A DNA stretch of 64,000 nucleotides from JADLGL01 sp050184415 (GCA_050184415.1 JBFXAJ010000007.1:1-64000); one strand, 5' to 3'. Shown: positions 26,911 to 36,189, counted from the first letter of the stretch. Notes: generated by a model not told the origin, from the sequence alone. Translations and numbers: made by a program.

Positions 26911-27861
26911 ATGGAGCAGCGCGTCTCCCCGCTCTCGCCTCATCGCCATTTCAGCCGCGAGGAATGGGCGAGGCTGCGCGCCGACACGCCGCTGACGCTG
27001 ACGGCCGACGAAGTGGTGCGGCTGCAGTCGCTCAACGACCCGGTCTCGATCGAGGAGGTCGAAGCGATCTACCTGCCGCTCTCCCGCCTCCTCAGCCTCT
27101 ATGTCGCGGCGACCCAGCGGCTGTTCGCGGCGACCAAGACCTTTCTCGGCGCCAATGGGGGCAAGACGCCGTTCATCATCGGCATCGCCGGCTCGGTGGC
27201 GGTCGGCAAATCGACCACGGCGCGGCTTCTCCAGGCGCTCCTGAGCCGCTGGCCGAACACGCCGAAGGTGTCGCTGGTGGCGACCGACGGCTTCATCCTG
27301 CCCAACGCCGTCCTCGTCCGCGAAGGGCTGCTGGAGCGGAAGGGCTTTCCGGAGAGTTACGACATGGCGGCGATGCTCGCCTTCCTGTCGGACGTGAAGG
27401 CCGGCAGCGCGCGGGTGACGGCGCCGGTCTATTCCCACCTCGCCTATGACATCGTGCCCGGTGCGGTCGACGTCGTGGAAAGTCCCGACATCCTGATCGT
27501 TGAGGGGCTCAACGTCCTCCAGACACCGCTCCATGCCATGGACGGCACCGGGGTTCCCTTCATCTCGGACTTCTTCGACTTCTCGATCTATGTCGACGCC
27601 GACGAGGCGCTGATCGGCCGCTGGTATGCCGAGCGCTTCAAGACGCTGCGGGAGACCGCGTTCCAGGATCCGCGGTCCTATTTCCACCGCTATGCCGGGA
27701 TGAGCGACGCCGAGGCCGAAACCATGGCGACGGACCTCTGGAACCGGATCAACCTGCCGAATCTCCGCGTTAACATCCTGCCGACGCGGCCCCGCGCCGA
27801 CCTCGTCCTCCGCAAGGGATCGAGCCATCGCGTCGAAGAGGTGGCGCTTCGTCGCCTTTGA
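26911..27861 (+). CDS. coaA: Type I pantothenate kinase
   Basis: Phosphorylates pantothenate, the committing step of CoA synthesis, feedback-inhibited by CoA. The ATG at 26911 gives 316 residues; AAGGAG lies 13 bases upstream. P-loop GSVAVGKST is at about 94-102, and ATDGFILPN, KGFPESYD and RKGSSHRVEEVALRRL are family-typical. It starts two bases after the hisE stop, as in the common order hisA-hisF-hisE-coaA. Confidence 0.97.
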   Translation: MEQRVSPLSPHRHFSREEWARLRADTPLTLTADEVVRLQSLNDPVSIEEVEAIYLPLSRLLSLYVAATQRLFAATKTFLGANGGKTPFIIGIAGSVAVGKSTTARLLQALLSRWPNTPKVSLVATDGFILPNAVLVREGLLERKGFPESYDMAAMLAFLSDVKAGSARVTAPVYSHLAYDIVPGAVDVVESPDILIVEGLNVLQTPLHAMDGTGVPFISDFFDFSIYVDADEALIGRWYAERFKTLRETAFQDPRSYFHRYAGMSDAEAETMATDLWNRINLPNLRVNILPTRPRADLVLRKGSSHRVEEVALRRL

Positions 27862-27871
27862 CGCCGCCCGC

Positions 27872-27903
27872 CTTGATTTCAAGCCCCGCGACGCTGATAT
27901 CGG
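27872..27903 (+). promoter_or_regulatory. RpoH (sigma-32) type promoter of grpE
   Basis: CTTG (27872-27875), then 18 bases, then CTGATATCGG (27894-27903). This matches the alphaproteobacterial RpoH consensus CTTG-N17/18-CYTATNTNNG with one mismatch (G for T at the third position of the -10 box). The spacing to the grpE ATG at 27934 allows a start of transcription near 27910. It lies just after the coaA stop, so grpE can be induced by heat independently of the his genes. Confidence 0.6.
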
Positions 27904-27933
27904 GGCCAGTTCGGATTGCCTCGGGGAAAAGAC

Positions 27934-28668
27934 ATGAGCGACGAAAACCAAGAGAAATCCAAGGATCGTCCCGAGACCGAAACGATCGACGAGCCGGAGA
28001 TCCTGTCGCCCGAAACCGAGCCGGCGAATGACGCCGGGCCCGTAGCCCCGCTCCTCGCCGAGATCGCGGACCTCAAGGATCGCCTTCTGCGCGCCGCGGC
28101 GGAAATGGAGAACATCCGCCGCCGCCATGAGCGCGAGATGGCCGATGCGCGGCAGTATGCGCTGACCGGGTTCGCCCGCGACCTCCTGCCGGTGGGCGAC
28201 AACCTCGCTCGCGCTCTCGACGCCGTCTCGCCGGAGGCCAGGGCCGAAGCTTCGGTCGCTGGCCTGTTCTCGGGCGTGGAGATGACGGACCGCGAGTTCC
28301 AGCGCGTGCTCGAGAAGCATCATGTCCGCCGCTTCGACCCCAAGGGCGGAAAATTCGACCCGCACAAGGAACAGGCGATGTACGAGGTCGAGGACGGCTC
28401 CGTCGACGCCGGCACGGTCGTCCAGGTCGTGCAGCCCGGCTACATGATCGGCGAACGCGTTCTCCGCCCGGCCCTTGTCGGCGTGTCCAAGGCGCCGGCG
28501 AAGACCGAGGCGAAATCGGCCGAGGAGGAGAAGCCGGAGCCGGCCGAGGTGGTCGCGGAGGCGAAGCCCGGCGAGGAGCCGGTGAAGCCGGCCGAGGGCG
28601 AGGCGGCAGCGAAGACCGAGGACGTGCCGGCCGCCGACGCGGCAGCGGAGCCGAGCAGCGGGAGCTGA
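27934..28668 (+). CDS. grpE: Nucleotide exchange factor GrpE
   Basis: Exchanges ADP for ATP on DnaK. The ATG at 27934 gives 244 residues, longer than the common 180-210. The long coiled-coil begins at about 35 (LLAEIADLKDRLLRAAAEME), followed by NIRRRHEREMADARQYALTG, and the beta-wing ends with VVQVVQPGYMIGERVLRPAL near 175. The last 55 residues are a low-complexity, Glu/Ala/Pro-rich tail unusual for the family. hrcA, commonly upstream of grpE in relatives, is absent, and dnaK/dnaJ are not in the window. Confidence 0.95.
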   Translation: MSDENQEKSKDRPETETIDEPEILSPETEPANDAGPVAPLLAEIADLKDRLLRAAAEMENIRRRHEREMADARQYALTGFARDLLPVGDNLARALDAVSPEARAEASVAGLFSGVEMTDREFQRVLEKHHVRRFDPKGGKFDPHKEQAMYEVEDGSVDAGTVVQVVQPGYMIGERVLRPALVGVSKAPAKTEAKSAEEEKPEPAEVVAEAKPGEEPVKPAEGEAAAKTEDVPAADAAAEPSSGS

Positions 28669-28803
28669 TCGGCGCCGTTCTGCCGGGCGTAGTCCCAGCG
28701 TTCGCCATCCGCCGCAGCGGGAGCGCTTCCCGGAGTGTGAGTGCTGTGGCGGTCCATCGGACTGCCCGCCCAGTCGGGACGTGGCAGCCGTCGGTGCGCC
28801 GCG

Positions 28804-30333
28804 CTAGGCCGCCAGGGCTGTTCGCTCACCCATGATCCGGAAGCTCAAGGCCTCCGCGACGTGGATGCGGCCAATCGCCGGGGCGCCGTCGAGATCGGCG
28901 AGGGTCCGCGCTACCTTGACGACGCGATGATAGCCGCGGGCGGAGAGCCGGGCCGACTGGGCGGCGTCGCGGAGCAGTTGAAGCGCAGGGCCATCGACCG
29001 CGGCAACCTCATCGAGAAGCGCCGGCGGGCACTGTGCGTTGAGAAGGGTCGCGGCCCCTCCGGCCTCGTAGCGTTGACGCTGGATTTCGCGGGCCTGGAG
29101 CGCGCGCTCCGCCACCACGGCGCTGGTCTCCGCCGCTCGCGGCGCGATCAGGTCGACCGCGTTTACCGCCGGGACTTCGATGCGCAGGTCCATCCGGTCG
29201 AGGAACGGCCCGGAGAGCCGCGCCTGATAGTCGGCCGCGCAGCGCGGTCCGCGCGGGCAGCTCTGCCCCGGCTCGCCCGCCATGCCGCAGCGGCAGGGGT
29301 TCATCGCGGCGATCAGCTGGAAGCGCGCCGGATAGGTGACGCGGCTGTTGGCGCGCGCGATCGCGATCTCCCCGGTCTCGAGCGGCTGGCGCAGCGAATC
29401 GATGACTTGCGGCGCGAATTCCGGCAGCTCGTCGAGGAAGAGGACGCCATTGTGGGCCAGCGATGCCTCGCCGGGCCTGATCCTGATGCCGCCGCCGACC
29501 ATGGCGGCCATCGACGCTGAGTGATGCGGTGCGCGGAACGGGCGGCGTGGGCTCAGCCGCGCGTCGGTCAATTCGCCGGCGATGGACGCGACCATCGACA
29601 CATCGAGGAGCTCGCGCGGCGAAAGCGGCGGCAGGATCGACGGCAGCCGCGACGCCAGCATCGACTTGCCGGCGCCGGGAGGGCCGACCATGAGGAGATT
29701 GTGCCCGCCCGCGGCCGCGACTTCGAGCGCACGCTTCGCGGTTTCCTGGCCCTTGATCTCGGCAAGGTCCGGAAGCGCGGCCGTGGGCGCCGCCAGCGCC
29801 GGCGCGGGCCTCGCGATGATCTGCGTACCGCGGAGATGGTTGGCGACCGCGATCAGGGATCGTGCGGCGACGATGTCCATGTCCCGGCCGGCCCAGGCTG
29901 CCTCCGGCCCGCAGGCCGACGGGCAGATGAGACCGCGGCTCATGGCATTGGCGGCGATCGCGGTCGGCAGCACGCCGGCGACGGGGGTGATGGTGCCATC
30001 GAGCGCCAGTTCGCCGAGGACGACGAACTCCTCGAGCCGTTCGCCCGGAATGGCACCGAGCGTCGCCATCAGCGCGAGCGCCACCGGAAGGTCGTAATGG
30101 CTCCCTTCCTTCGGCAGGTCGGCCGGCGCGAGGTTGACGATCACGCGCCTCGACGGCAGCGAAAGGCCGCTCGCATGGAGGGCCGCCCGCACGCGCTCGC
30201 GGCTCTCGCCCACGGCCTTGTCGGGCAACCCGACGATGATGAAGGCCGGGAGACCCGGCACGCTCTGCACCTGCACCTCGACCGGGACGGCGTCGATGCC
30301 GCGGAACGCTACCGTCGTGACGTGGCTGACCAT
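28804..30333 (-). CDS. comM: ComM/YifB family AAA+ ATPase (Mg-chelatase-like)
   Basis: 509 residues from the ATG at 30333. It has an N-terminal Lon-S5-like fold domain, an AAA+ Mg-chelatase domain with P-loop GPPGAGKS at 217-224 and GVLFLDELPEF as Walker B, and a C-terminal zinc-containing insertion (CRCGM...CPRGPRC, cysteines near 370-390). ComM is a hexameric helicase that extends branch migration during natural transformation in Vibrio; the role in non-competent bacteria is less clear. It stands alone, convergent with grpE. Confidence 0.93.
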   Translation of the reverse strand: MVSHVTTVAFRGIDAVPVEVQVQSVPGLPAFIIVGLPDKAVGESRERVRAALHASGLSLPSRRVIVNLAPADLPKEGSHYDLPVALALMATLGAIPGERLEEFVVLGELALDGTITPVAGVLPTAIAANAMSRGLICPSACGPEAAWAGRDMDIVAARSLIAVANHLRGTQIIARPAPALAAPTAALPDLAEIKGQETAKRALEVAAAGGHNLLMVGPPGAGKSMLASRLPSILPPLSPRELLDVSMVASIAGELTDARLSPRRPFRAPHHSASMAAMVGGGIRIRPGEASLAHNGVLFLDELPEFAPQVIDSLRQPLETGEIAIARANSRVTYPARFQLIAAMNPCRCGMAGEPGQSCPRGPRCAADYQARLSGPFLDRMDLRIEVPAVNAVDLIAPRAAETSAVVAERALQAREIQRQRYEAGGAATLLNAQCPPALLDEVAAVDGPALQLLRDAAQSARLSARGYHRVVKVARTLADLDGAPAIGRIHVAEALSFRIMGERTALAA

Positions 30334-30419
30334 GGATGCCCCCTCGACTGCCCTCAACCTACCGGCGAAGAGGCGCCGCCGTCAAGAACAATACAGGAAC
30401 ACCGAGCCTTGGAGCCCGG

Positions 30420-31121
30420 TCACACCCTCTCGAACGCGAGATAGGCCGGCGTCCGCCCTTCGCGGAGGGCCTTGGCCTCGTAGCGCGTGCCCGGCCAGCC
30501 GGGATAGGGCTGCCGCCAGTCGTCCGCACGCACCGCCGTCCAGCGGAAGTCGCGGCGGTGCCGGGTGCGCTGGAGCGCCCAGTCGATATAGGCCGGGATG
30601 TCGGAGGCGCAGCGGAGGAGGCCGCCGGGCTGGAGGGCCCGGGCGATGCGGTCGAGATTGTCGTCGGAGATGAAGCGCCGCTTCCAGTGCCGCCGCTTCG
30701 GCCAGGGATCGGGGTAGAAGACGTCGACGCGCGACAGCGATCCCGGCGGCAGCCAGTCAAGGATCAGCGCGGCGTCATCGTCGAACAGGCGGACGTTTCG
30801 CAGCCCCTCCGCATCGATGCCCGCCACGAGCTTGGCGAGTCCTTCCTCGAAAGGCTCGACGCCGATGAAGCCGACCTCGGGATACGTTCGCGCCTCGTGG
30901 AGGAGGTGCTCGCCACCGCCACAGCCCACTTCCAGCCGCACGTCGTGGACGGACGCAGCGAAGAGGGCGTAGGGATCGGCCGGGAAAGGCTTCGTGGGGT
31001 CGAGCCGCAGCTCGGGCAGGACGGTGGCCATGAGCCCGGCGCGGGTCGGGCTCAGCGGCCGGCCCTTGCGCCGCCCGTGAAGGCGGCGTTCCGCATGCGG
31101 TTTCGGGGTCTCGTCCGTCAC
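30420..31121 (-). CDS. trmB: tRNA (guanine46-N7)-methyltransferase
   Basis: Makes m7G46 in the tRNA variable loop. The frame stays open far into metK, so the start needs care: a GTG at 31121 gives 233 residues starting MTDETPKPHAERRLHGRRKG, which contains the GRRKGRPLSP segment usual near the N-terminus. The AdoMet site is LEVGCGGGEHLLHEA and the signature DVFYPDPWPKRRHWKRRF is clear, with GGLLRCASDIPAY after it. It follows metK by 53 bases, a common alphaproteobacterial pair. Confidence 0.93.
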   Translation of the reverse strand: MTDETPKPHAERRLHGRRKGRPLSPTRAGLMATVLPELRLDPTKPFPADPYALFAASVHDVRLEVGCGGGEHLLHEARTYPEVGFIGVEPFEEGLAKLVAGIDAEGLRNVRLFDDDAALILDWLPPGSLSRVDVFYPDPWPKRRHWKRRFISDDNLDRIARALQPGGLLRCASDIPAYIDWALQRTRHRRDFRWTAVRADDWRQPYPGWPGTRYEAKALREGRTPAYLAFERV

Positions 31122-31174
31122 GGCGGGGCGATCGGTTGCGCCGGGCGCAAACTCGGCGCCGGCCGTGTGCGGCG

Positions 31175-32344
31175 CTAGAACGCGCCGCGGATCTGGTCGA
31201 CGAGGTCGGTGCGCTCCCAGGAGAAGCCGCCATCGGCTTCGGGAGCGCGGCCGAAATGGCCGTAGGACGAGGTGCGTTGGTAGATCGGCCGGTTGAGGCT
31301 GAGATGCTCGCGGATGCCGCGCGGCGTCAGCCGCATGACCTGGCGCAGGACCGTCTCGAGCTTGCCCTCGTCGACCCGGCCGGTGCCGTGAAGGTCGACA
31401 TAGACCGCCAGCGGCTCCGAGACCCCGATGGCGTAGGCGAGCTGCAGGGTGCAGCGGTCGGCGAGGTCTGCCGCCACCACGTTCTTGGCGAGGTAGCGGG
31501 CGGCGTACGCGGCCGAGCGGTCGACCTTGGTCGGGTCCTTGCCCGAGAAGGCGCCGCCGCCATGCGGCGCCGCGCCGCCATAGGTGTCGACGATGATCTT
31601 CCGGCCGGTAAGGCCGGCATCGCCATCGGGGCCGCCGATGAGGAATTTTCCGGTCGGGTTGACGTGCCAGACCGTGTCGCGGTCGATCCAGCTCTCCGGC
31701 AGCGCATCGCGGACATAGGGCTCGATGACCGCGCGGACCTCGTCCGAGCTCATGTCGTAGGTGTGCTGCGTGGAGACGACGATCGTCGTCGCCTTCACCG
31801 GCTTGCCGTGCTCGTAGAGCAGCGTGACCTGGCTCTTGGCGTCCGGCTGCAGCTCCGGAGCGCGGCCATCGTGCCGGGCGCGCGCCATCTTCTCGAGGAT
31901 GCGGTGCGCGTAGTAGATCGGCGCCGGCATCAGCTCCGGCGTCTCGCGGCAGGCGTAGCCGAACATGATGCCCTGGTCGCCGGCGCCCTCGTCCTTGTTG
32001 CCGGCGGCATCGACGCCCTGGGCGATGTCCACGGACTGCGGATGGAGGAGAACCTCGATGCCGCAGGTCTCCCAGTGGAAGCCCTCCTGCTCGTAGCCGA
32101 TGTCGCGGATCGCGCCGCGCGCGAGTTCGGCGATCCGTTCCTTGTTCTCGGCGAGCTCCGCGGGGCCGCGGACCTCGCCGGCGATGACGACGCGGTTGGT
32201 GGTGGCGAGCGTCTCGCACGCCACGCGCGCCTCCGGCATCGCGCCGAGGAAGGCGTCGACGATCGTGTCGGAGATGCGGTCGCAGACCTTGTCCGGGTGA
32301 CCCTCGGACACGGATTCGCTGGTGAACAGATAGGAGGATCGCAA
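31175..32344 (-). CDS. metK: S-adenosylmethionine synthetase
   Basis: Makes AdoMet from methionine and ATP. 389 residues. The start is a TTG at 32344, supported by AAGGA a few bases before it and by the near-invariant N-terminus YLFTSESVSEGHPDKVCDR. GAGDQGIMFGYA and GGGAFSGKDPTKVDRSAAY are catalytic loops of the family. It supplies the cofactor for the methyltransferases in this window. I looked for a SAM-II or SAM/SAH riboswitch in the 110 bases upstream and saw no match. Confidence 0.97.
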   Translation of the reverse strand: MRSSYLFTSESVSEGHPDKVCDRISDTIVDAFLGAMPEARVACETLATTNRVVIAGEVRGPAELAENKERIAELARGAIRDIGYEQEGFHWETCGIEVLLHPQSVDIAQGVDAAGNKDEGAGDQGIMFGYACRETPELMPAPIYYAHRILEKMARARHDGRAPELQPDAKSQVTLLYEHGKPVKATTIVVSTQHTYDMSSDEVRAVIEPYVRDALPESWIDRDTVWHVNPTGKFLIGGPDGDAGLTGRKIIVDTYGGAAPHGGGAFSGKDPTKVDRSAAYAARYLAKNVVAADLADRCTLQLAYAIGVSEPLAVYVDLHGTGRVDEGKLETVLRQVMRLTPRGIREHLSLNRPIYQRTSSYGHFGRAPEADGGFSWERTDLVDQIRGAF

Positions 32345-32454
32345 GGGAGATTCCTTCGCTCGGCCAGCCGGCCCTGTCCGGGGGCGGACCAGCCGAGGCG
32401 GATGCTCAATTGGCAGCGAACGGGGAGGGCGTCAATCTGGCAGACTGACCGAGG

Positions 32455-32865
32455 TCAGGCCCCGTCGGTCATGTCTCCGGCCAGGGCGCGCACGAGGTCA
32501 ACGACGCGCCGGCGGACCCGCGCATCGGGAATGCGCACGAAGGCGCGGTTCAGCTGCAGGCCTTCGGAACTGGAGAGGAAATCGACGACGTAGCTGCCGC
32601 TCTTGGAATCGGCGGCTCCGGTTTCGCCCGGCCCCGGCGCCCCGTCGAAGAAAAAGCCGACCGGAACGGTCAGCACGGCCGCGATGTTCTGCAAACGACT
32701 GGCGCCAATTCTGTTGGTGCCTTTTTCGTATTTCTGGATCTGCTGGAAAGTTATGCCTAGCTGTTCGCCAAGCTTCTCCTGACTCATGCCAAGCATCATG
32801 CGCCGAAGCCGAACACGTCCCCCGACATGCACGTCAATCGGGTTAGGCTTTTTTGTGGCAGCCAT
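32455..32865 (-). CDS. XRE-family transcriptional regulator upstream of metK
   Basis: 136 residues from the ATG at 32865 (an ATG at 32877 would add four). A helix-turn-helix spans about 14-68: RVRLRRMMLGMSQEKLGEQL, then GITFQQIQKYEKGTNRIGA. The C-terminal half (VVDFLSSSEGLQLNRAFVRI) has no enzymatic motif. This small regulator lies between lnt and metK in many Rhizobiales, so it may control metK or itself, but the target is an inference. A short repeat CTGACC-GA-GGTCAG (about 32446-32459) overlaps its stop. Confidence 0.85.
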   Translation of the reverse strand: MAATKKPNPIDVHVGGRVRLRRMMLGMSQEKLGEQLGITFQQIQKYEKGTNRIGASRLQNIAAVLTVPVGFFFDGAPGPGETGAADSKSGSYVVDFLSSSEGLQLNRAFVRIPDARVRRRVVDLVRALAGDMTDGA

Positions 32866-32961
32866 CGCAAGACTCATTCGCAGAACTCCGCGACAAGAAG
32901 CTGAGTCGCTCAAGGGGCGGATGCAGCCCCGAAACGTAAAAAGCAGCCGCCGTCATGGAAG

Positions 32962-34554
32962 TCAATTCTCCCTTGATGCGGTTGCGATTCTTCCCACCGC
33001 AGCGATCAGGGCAAGGACGGCCACAAGCACACCCGGCACCGCATCACCCAATCGCGAATATACTGTGGCGGGGAGGCTTGCGGGCAGTTCTCCATCCACT
33101 ACGCCCACCTCATTGAGCCCGAGGCTCGCCGAAACCTGGCCGTAGGCATCAACAATGGCCGAGATGCCGTTGTTGGCCGAACGGACGAGCGGAAGTCCTT
33201 CTTCGACGGCACGGACGATCGACTGCCGGAAATGCTGTCGTGGTCCGGGCGTGTCGCCGTACCAGGCGTCATTGGTGACGTTGAGGATGAAGGCCGGACG
33301 CTCGCCGGGCGGCATGATCTCGGCCGGGAAGATGATCTCGTAGCAGATCAGCGGGACGAAGGGCGGCGCGTTCCCCGCGACGAGCGACCGTCGCTCGGCG
33401 CCTGCCGCAAATCCTCCCGGAAGCGGGATGATCTCGCGGATCCCGATGCTCTCGAGGAGGTCGCGCATCGGCAGATATTCCCCGAACGGCACCAGATGCA
33501 CCTTGTCATAGGCGTCGAGGATGACGCCATTGTCGTCGATGACGAGGACGCTGTTGGTGACCGGGCCGCGCCTGCCCTCCTGCGGATCCGCCGCCCGCGG
33601 GGCGCCGGCGATGAGGACCGCCCCGGGGTCGAGCATCCCGCCGAGCGCCGCGAGGGCCTCCGGCTCCTCGGTTAGGATGTAGGGCACGGCCGTTTCCGGC
33701 CAGATCACGTGGGTTATCGCCCCGATGCCAGGGCTTCGGCTGAGATCGATCTGGCGCTGGAGCATGGTGCCGCGCTGGCTCGGGTCGTTCTTCACCGCCT
33801 GCGGAATGGAGGCCTGGACCAGCCGCAGACGGACATCCGGCACCACGGCGCCGTCGGCCGAGCGCAGGCGGGCAAGCCCGAACGCGATGTCGGCGAGGAG
33901 GAGAATTGCGATGGCGGCGAAGGCGACAAGCCGGCCGCGGCTGCCGTCATGGGAGCGCGCGAGGAGGACAGGTGCGGCAAAGACCAGGAACGCCAGCAGC
34001 GTGATGCCCCAGACGCCGACCAGCGACGCGGCCTGCATGAAGGCGGGCGTCGGCATGAGGGCGTAGCCGAACGCGTTCCAGGGAAAGCCCGTGAAGATGT
34101 GCCCGCGCAGCCATTCGACGATCGTCATGACGATTGCGAAGACGAGGACCCGCGACCACCCGTCGCACCAGAGGAGGCGCGCGACGACGGCGCCGAGGGC
34201 CCAGAGGATCGCGAGCACCGCCGGAAGGCCGACGACGCCGAATGGGAGCAGGAAGGCGAACTCGTCGCCATCGACCAGGAAGGACGGGCCGAGCCACCAC
34301 AGGCCGCTGACGAAATAGCCGAAGCCGAACCACCAGCCGACCGCTGCGGCCGGGCGGACGCGGCGGAGGATGCCGCTGCCTTCCGGAGGCACCGAGCCAT
34401 CGATCAGCCAGACGAAGATGGGGATCGTCAGGAAGGCGATCGGGACGAGGTCGAAGGGCGCGAGCGCAAGGGCCGTGATGGCGCCCGCGATCAGCGCGAG
34501 AAGCCAGCGCCGCCAGCCCCACAGCAGGATGACGGAGTCGGCCAGTCGGGTCAT
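32962..34554 (-). CDS. lnt: Apolipoprotein N-acyltransferase
   Basis: Adds the third acyl chain to bacterial lipoproteins in the inner membrane. 530 residues: six to eight membrane helices in the first 220, then a periplasmic nitrilase-like domain with the Glu-Lys-Cys triad in VIWPETAVPY, YDKVHLVPFGEYLP and FVPLICYEIIFP, and a last helix near the C-terminus (GVLVAVLALIAAVG). It belongs to the conserved set corC-lnt-XRE-metK-trmB. Confidence 0.95.
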   Translation of the reverse strand: MTRLADSVILLWGWRRWLLALIAGAITALALAPFDLVPIAFLTIPIFVWLIDGSVPPEGSGILRRVRPAAAVGWWFGFGYFVSGLWWLGPSFLVDGDEFAFLLPFGVVGLPAVLAILWALGAVVARLLWCDGWSRVLVFAIVMTIVEWLRGHIFTGFPWNAFGYALMPTPAFMQAASLVGVWGITLLAFLVFAAPVLLARSHDGSRGRLVAFAAIAILLLADIAFGLARLRSADGAVVPDVRLRLVQASIPQAVKNDPSQRGTMLQRQIDLSRSPGIGAITHVIWPETAVPYILTEEPEALAALGGMLDPGAVLIAGAPRAADPQEGRRGPVTNSVLVIDDNGVILDAYDKVHLVPFGEYLPMRDLLESIGIREIIPLPGGFAAGAERRSLVAGNAPPFVPLICYEIIFPAEIMPPGERPAFILNVTNDAWYGDTPGPRQHFRQSIVRAVEEGLPLVRSANNGISAIVDAYGQVSASLGLNEVGVVDGELPASLPATVYSRLGDAVPGVLVAVLALIAAVGRIATASREN

Positions 34555-34615
34555 GGGGGCCCTGAGACGAAGGTGGGATGCTCAGGGCCGGAGTGGGGCA
34601 AGCAGTGGCGCGGCG

Positions 34616-35656
34616 TCAAGTTCCGGTGGCGGCCCGGGCGACCGGGCTCGAGACCATGTCGTCCGTCGGCGCGGGTTCCTGCGCGGCGAGGCGCCGGATC
34701 TTGACCTTGCGGACCCGCCGCTGGTCGGCTTCGATGATCACGACCTCATAGCCGGGGATCGTCACGACCTCGCCCTCCGCCGGGATGCGGCCGAGATGGT
34801 TGAAGACGAGGCCGCCGATGGTATCGACCCCGTCTTCGTCGCGGTTCTTGTCGAGGTCGCCGCCCACGAAGCGGGCCACGTCCTCAACGCTCGCGCCGGC
34901 GTCGGCAATGAAGGCCCCCCGATCGTCGGCGACGATCTCATGCTCCTCCTCGTCGTGCTCGTCCTCGATCTCGCCGACGATGGTCTCGACGGCGTCCTCG
35001 ATCGACACCAGCCCGTCGGTGCCGCCGAACTCGTCGATGACGAGGGCCATCTGGACGTGCCGGGTCTGCATCAGGGTAAGAAGGCTGGCGACCGGCATCG
35101 ACGGCGGAACGAACAGGACGTCCCGCATCACCCCCGCTTCCGCGATCGTCTTGGACAGGTCGAGCGAGGCGATCTCCGTGGGAACCGCGTCGCCATTGCC
35201 GTCCCCGATGGTCTGGCTGGCGATGTAGTTCAGGAGGTCGCGGACGTGGACCATGCCGAGCGGATCGTCGAGCGATTCGCGATAGACCGGCATGCGGGAA
35301 TGCCCGCTGTCCTTGAACTCGGCCATCAGCTCGCCAAGGGTCGCATCGATCTCGATCGCGTAGACGTCGGCACGGGGGATCATGATGTCCGCGACGCGAT
35401 AGTCGCGAAGGCGGAGGATGTTGGCGAGGAGCGCGCGCTCCTCTTGGGAGAAGCCGTTCTCGGCCGTGTCCTCCTCGATGGCCTCCTCGATCTCCTGCCT
35501 GACCGAGGAGCTGCGCAGGCCGACGGCGGCGCGCAGCCGGTCGAACCAGCCTTCCTGCGGGCGGTCGGCCTCGTCCGGGCGACCGCCCTGGATGGTACTC
35601 TGGGCCTCTGGGCTCGATTCGGCGCTCGAGCCGGGCGCGTCTTTGGAATTGCTCAT
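34616..35656 (-). CDS. CBS-domain hemolysin/CorC family protein
   Basis: 346 residues, soluble form without the DUF21 membrane part. Two CBS domains (LRDYRVADIMIPRADVYAIE near 88-107 and the second near 150-210) are followed by a CorC_HlyC transporter-associated domain (GDLDKNRDEDGVDTIGGLVF near 255-275). In E. coli the homologue YbeX/CorC is linked to Mg/Co efflux and ribosome function. Its ATG overlaps the end of ybeY... in fact ybeY precedes it on this strand and overlaps it by 4 bases, giving the tight unit miaB-phoH-ybeY-corC. Confidence 0.92.
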   Translation of the reverse strand: MSNSKDAPGSSAESSPEAQSTIQGGRPDEADRPQEGWFDRLRAAVGLRSSSVRQEIEEAIEEDTAENGFSQEERALLANILRLRDYRVADIMIPRADVYAIEIDATLGELMAEFKDSGHSRMPVYRESLDDPLGMVHVRDLLNYIASQTIGDGNGDAVPTEIASLDLSKTIAEAGVMRDVLFVPPSMPVASLLTLMQTRHVQMALVIDEFGGTDGLVSIEDAVETIVGEIEDEHDEEEHEIVADDRGAFIADAGASVEDVARFVGGDLDKNRDEDGVDTIGGLVFNHLGRIPAEGEVVTIPGYEVVIIEADQRRVRKVKIRRLAAQEPAPTDDMVSSPVARAATGT

Positions 35657-36189
35657 GAACCGTTGCGGCCGGCCGTTTTGATTCGCTCGGGTTCGCTGCC
35701 GGCGTAAGGATCCGCGATGCCGAGCCGCGCGAGGATGGCCGCCTCCAGCCTCTCCATCGCGTCGGCCGCCGCATCGTCCTCATGGTCGTGACCGCGAAGG
35801 TGCAGCAGGCCGTGGACCAAAAGATGTGTGATGTGGTCCCTCAGCGTCAAGTCCGCCTCTGCCGCTTCTTTGGCCACGGTCTCATGGGCGAGGACGATGT
35901 CCCCGAGCGGCACGGGCTGTCCGGGGGGCACCAGAGCGGTTCCTTCCGGAGCCGGAAAAGACAGCACGTTCGTGGGCTTGGGCTTGCCGCGCCAGTCGGC
36001 GTTGAGGACGGCGATGCGGGCATCGTCGGTGAAGAGGATCGACAGCTCCTGCCCCGCAAAACTCCGGGCGGTTTCCTCGGCGATAGCCCGGGCCGCGCCG
36101 GCCGCGATGTCGAAGAGGACGTCCTCGTCCGGCCAGTCGCCCTCCTCGACCGCGAGGTCGATGGCGAGTCCGCCGCTCGCGGCGTTCAT
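35653..36189 (-). CDS. ybeY: Endoribonuclease YbeY
   Basis: Zinc-dependent RNase for 16S rRNA 3'-end maturation and ribosome quality control. 178 residues. The metal-binding signature HLLVHGLLHLRGHDHEDD (three histidines, H3XH5XH type) is at about 127-144, and NADWRGKPKPTNVLSFP is the second conserved block. The start overlaps the phoH stop (ATGA) and the stop overlaps the corC start, so it is in the middle of a coupled operon. Confidence 0.95.
   Translation of the reverse strand: MNAASGGLAIDLAVEEGDWPDEDVLFDIAAGAARAIAEETARSFAGQELSILFTDDARIAVLNADWRGKPKPTNVLSFPAPEGTALVPPGQPVPLGDIVLAHETVAKEAAEADLTLRDHITHLLVHGLLHLRGHDHEDDAAADAMERLEAAILARLGIADPYAGSEPERIKTAGRNGS

Noticed and set aside
31122..32219. 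An N-terminally extended TrmB frame running across metK
   Set aside because: The long frame is open only because of GC-rich codons; TrmB-like sequence begins just after the GTG at 31121.
32345..32454. SAM-type riboswitch upstream of metK
   Set aside because: I compared the leader with the SAM-II and SAM/SAH patterns I know and could not place the conserved core; the GC-rich repeats there do not form the expected pseudoknot by eye.
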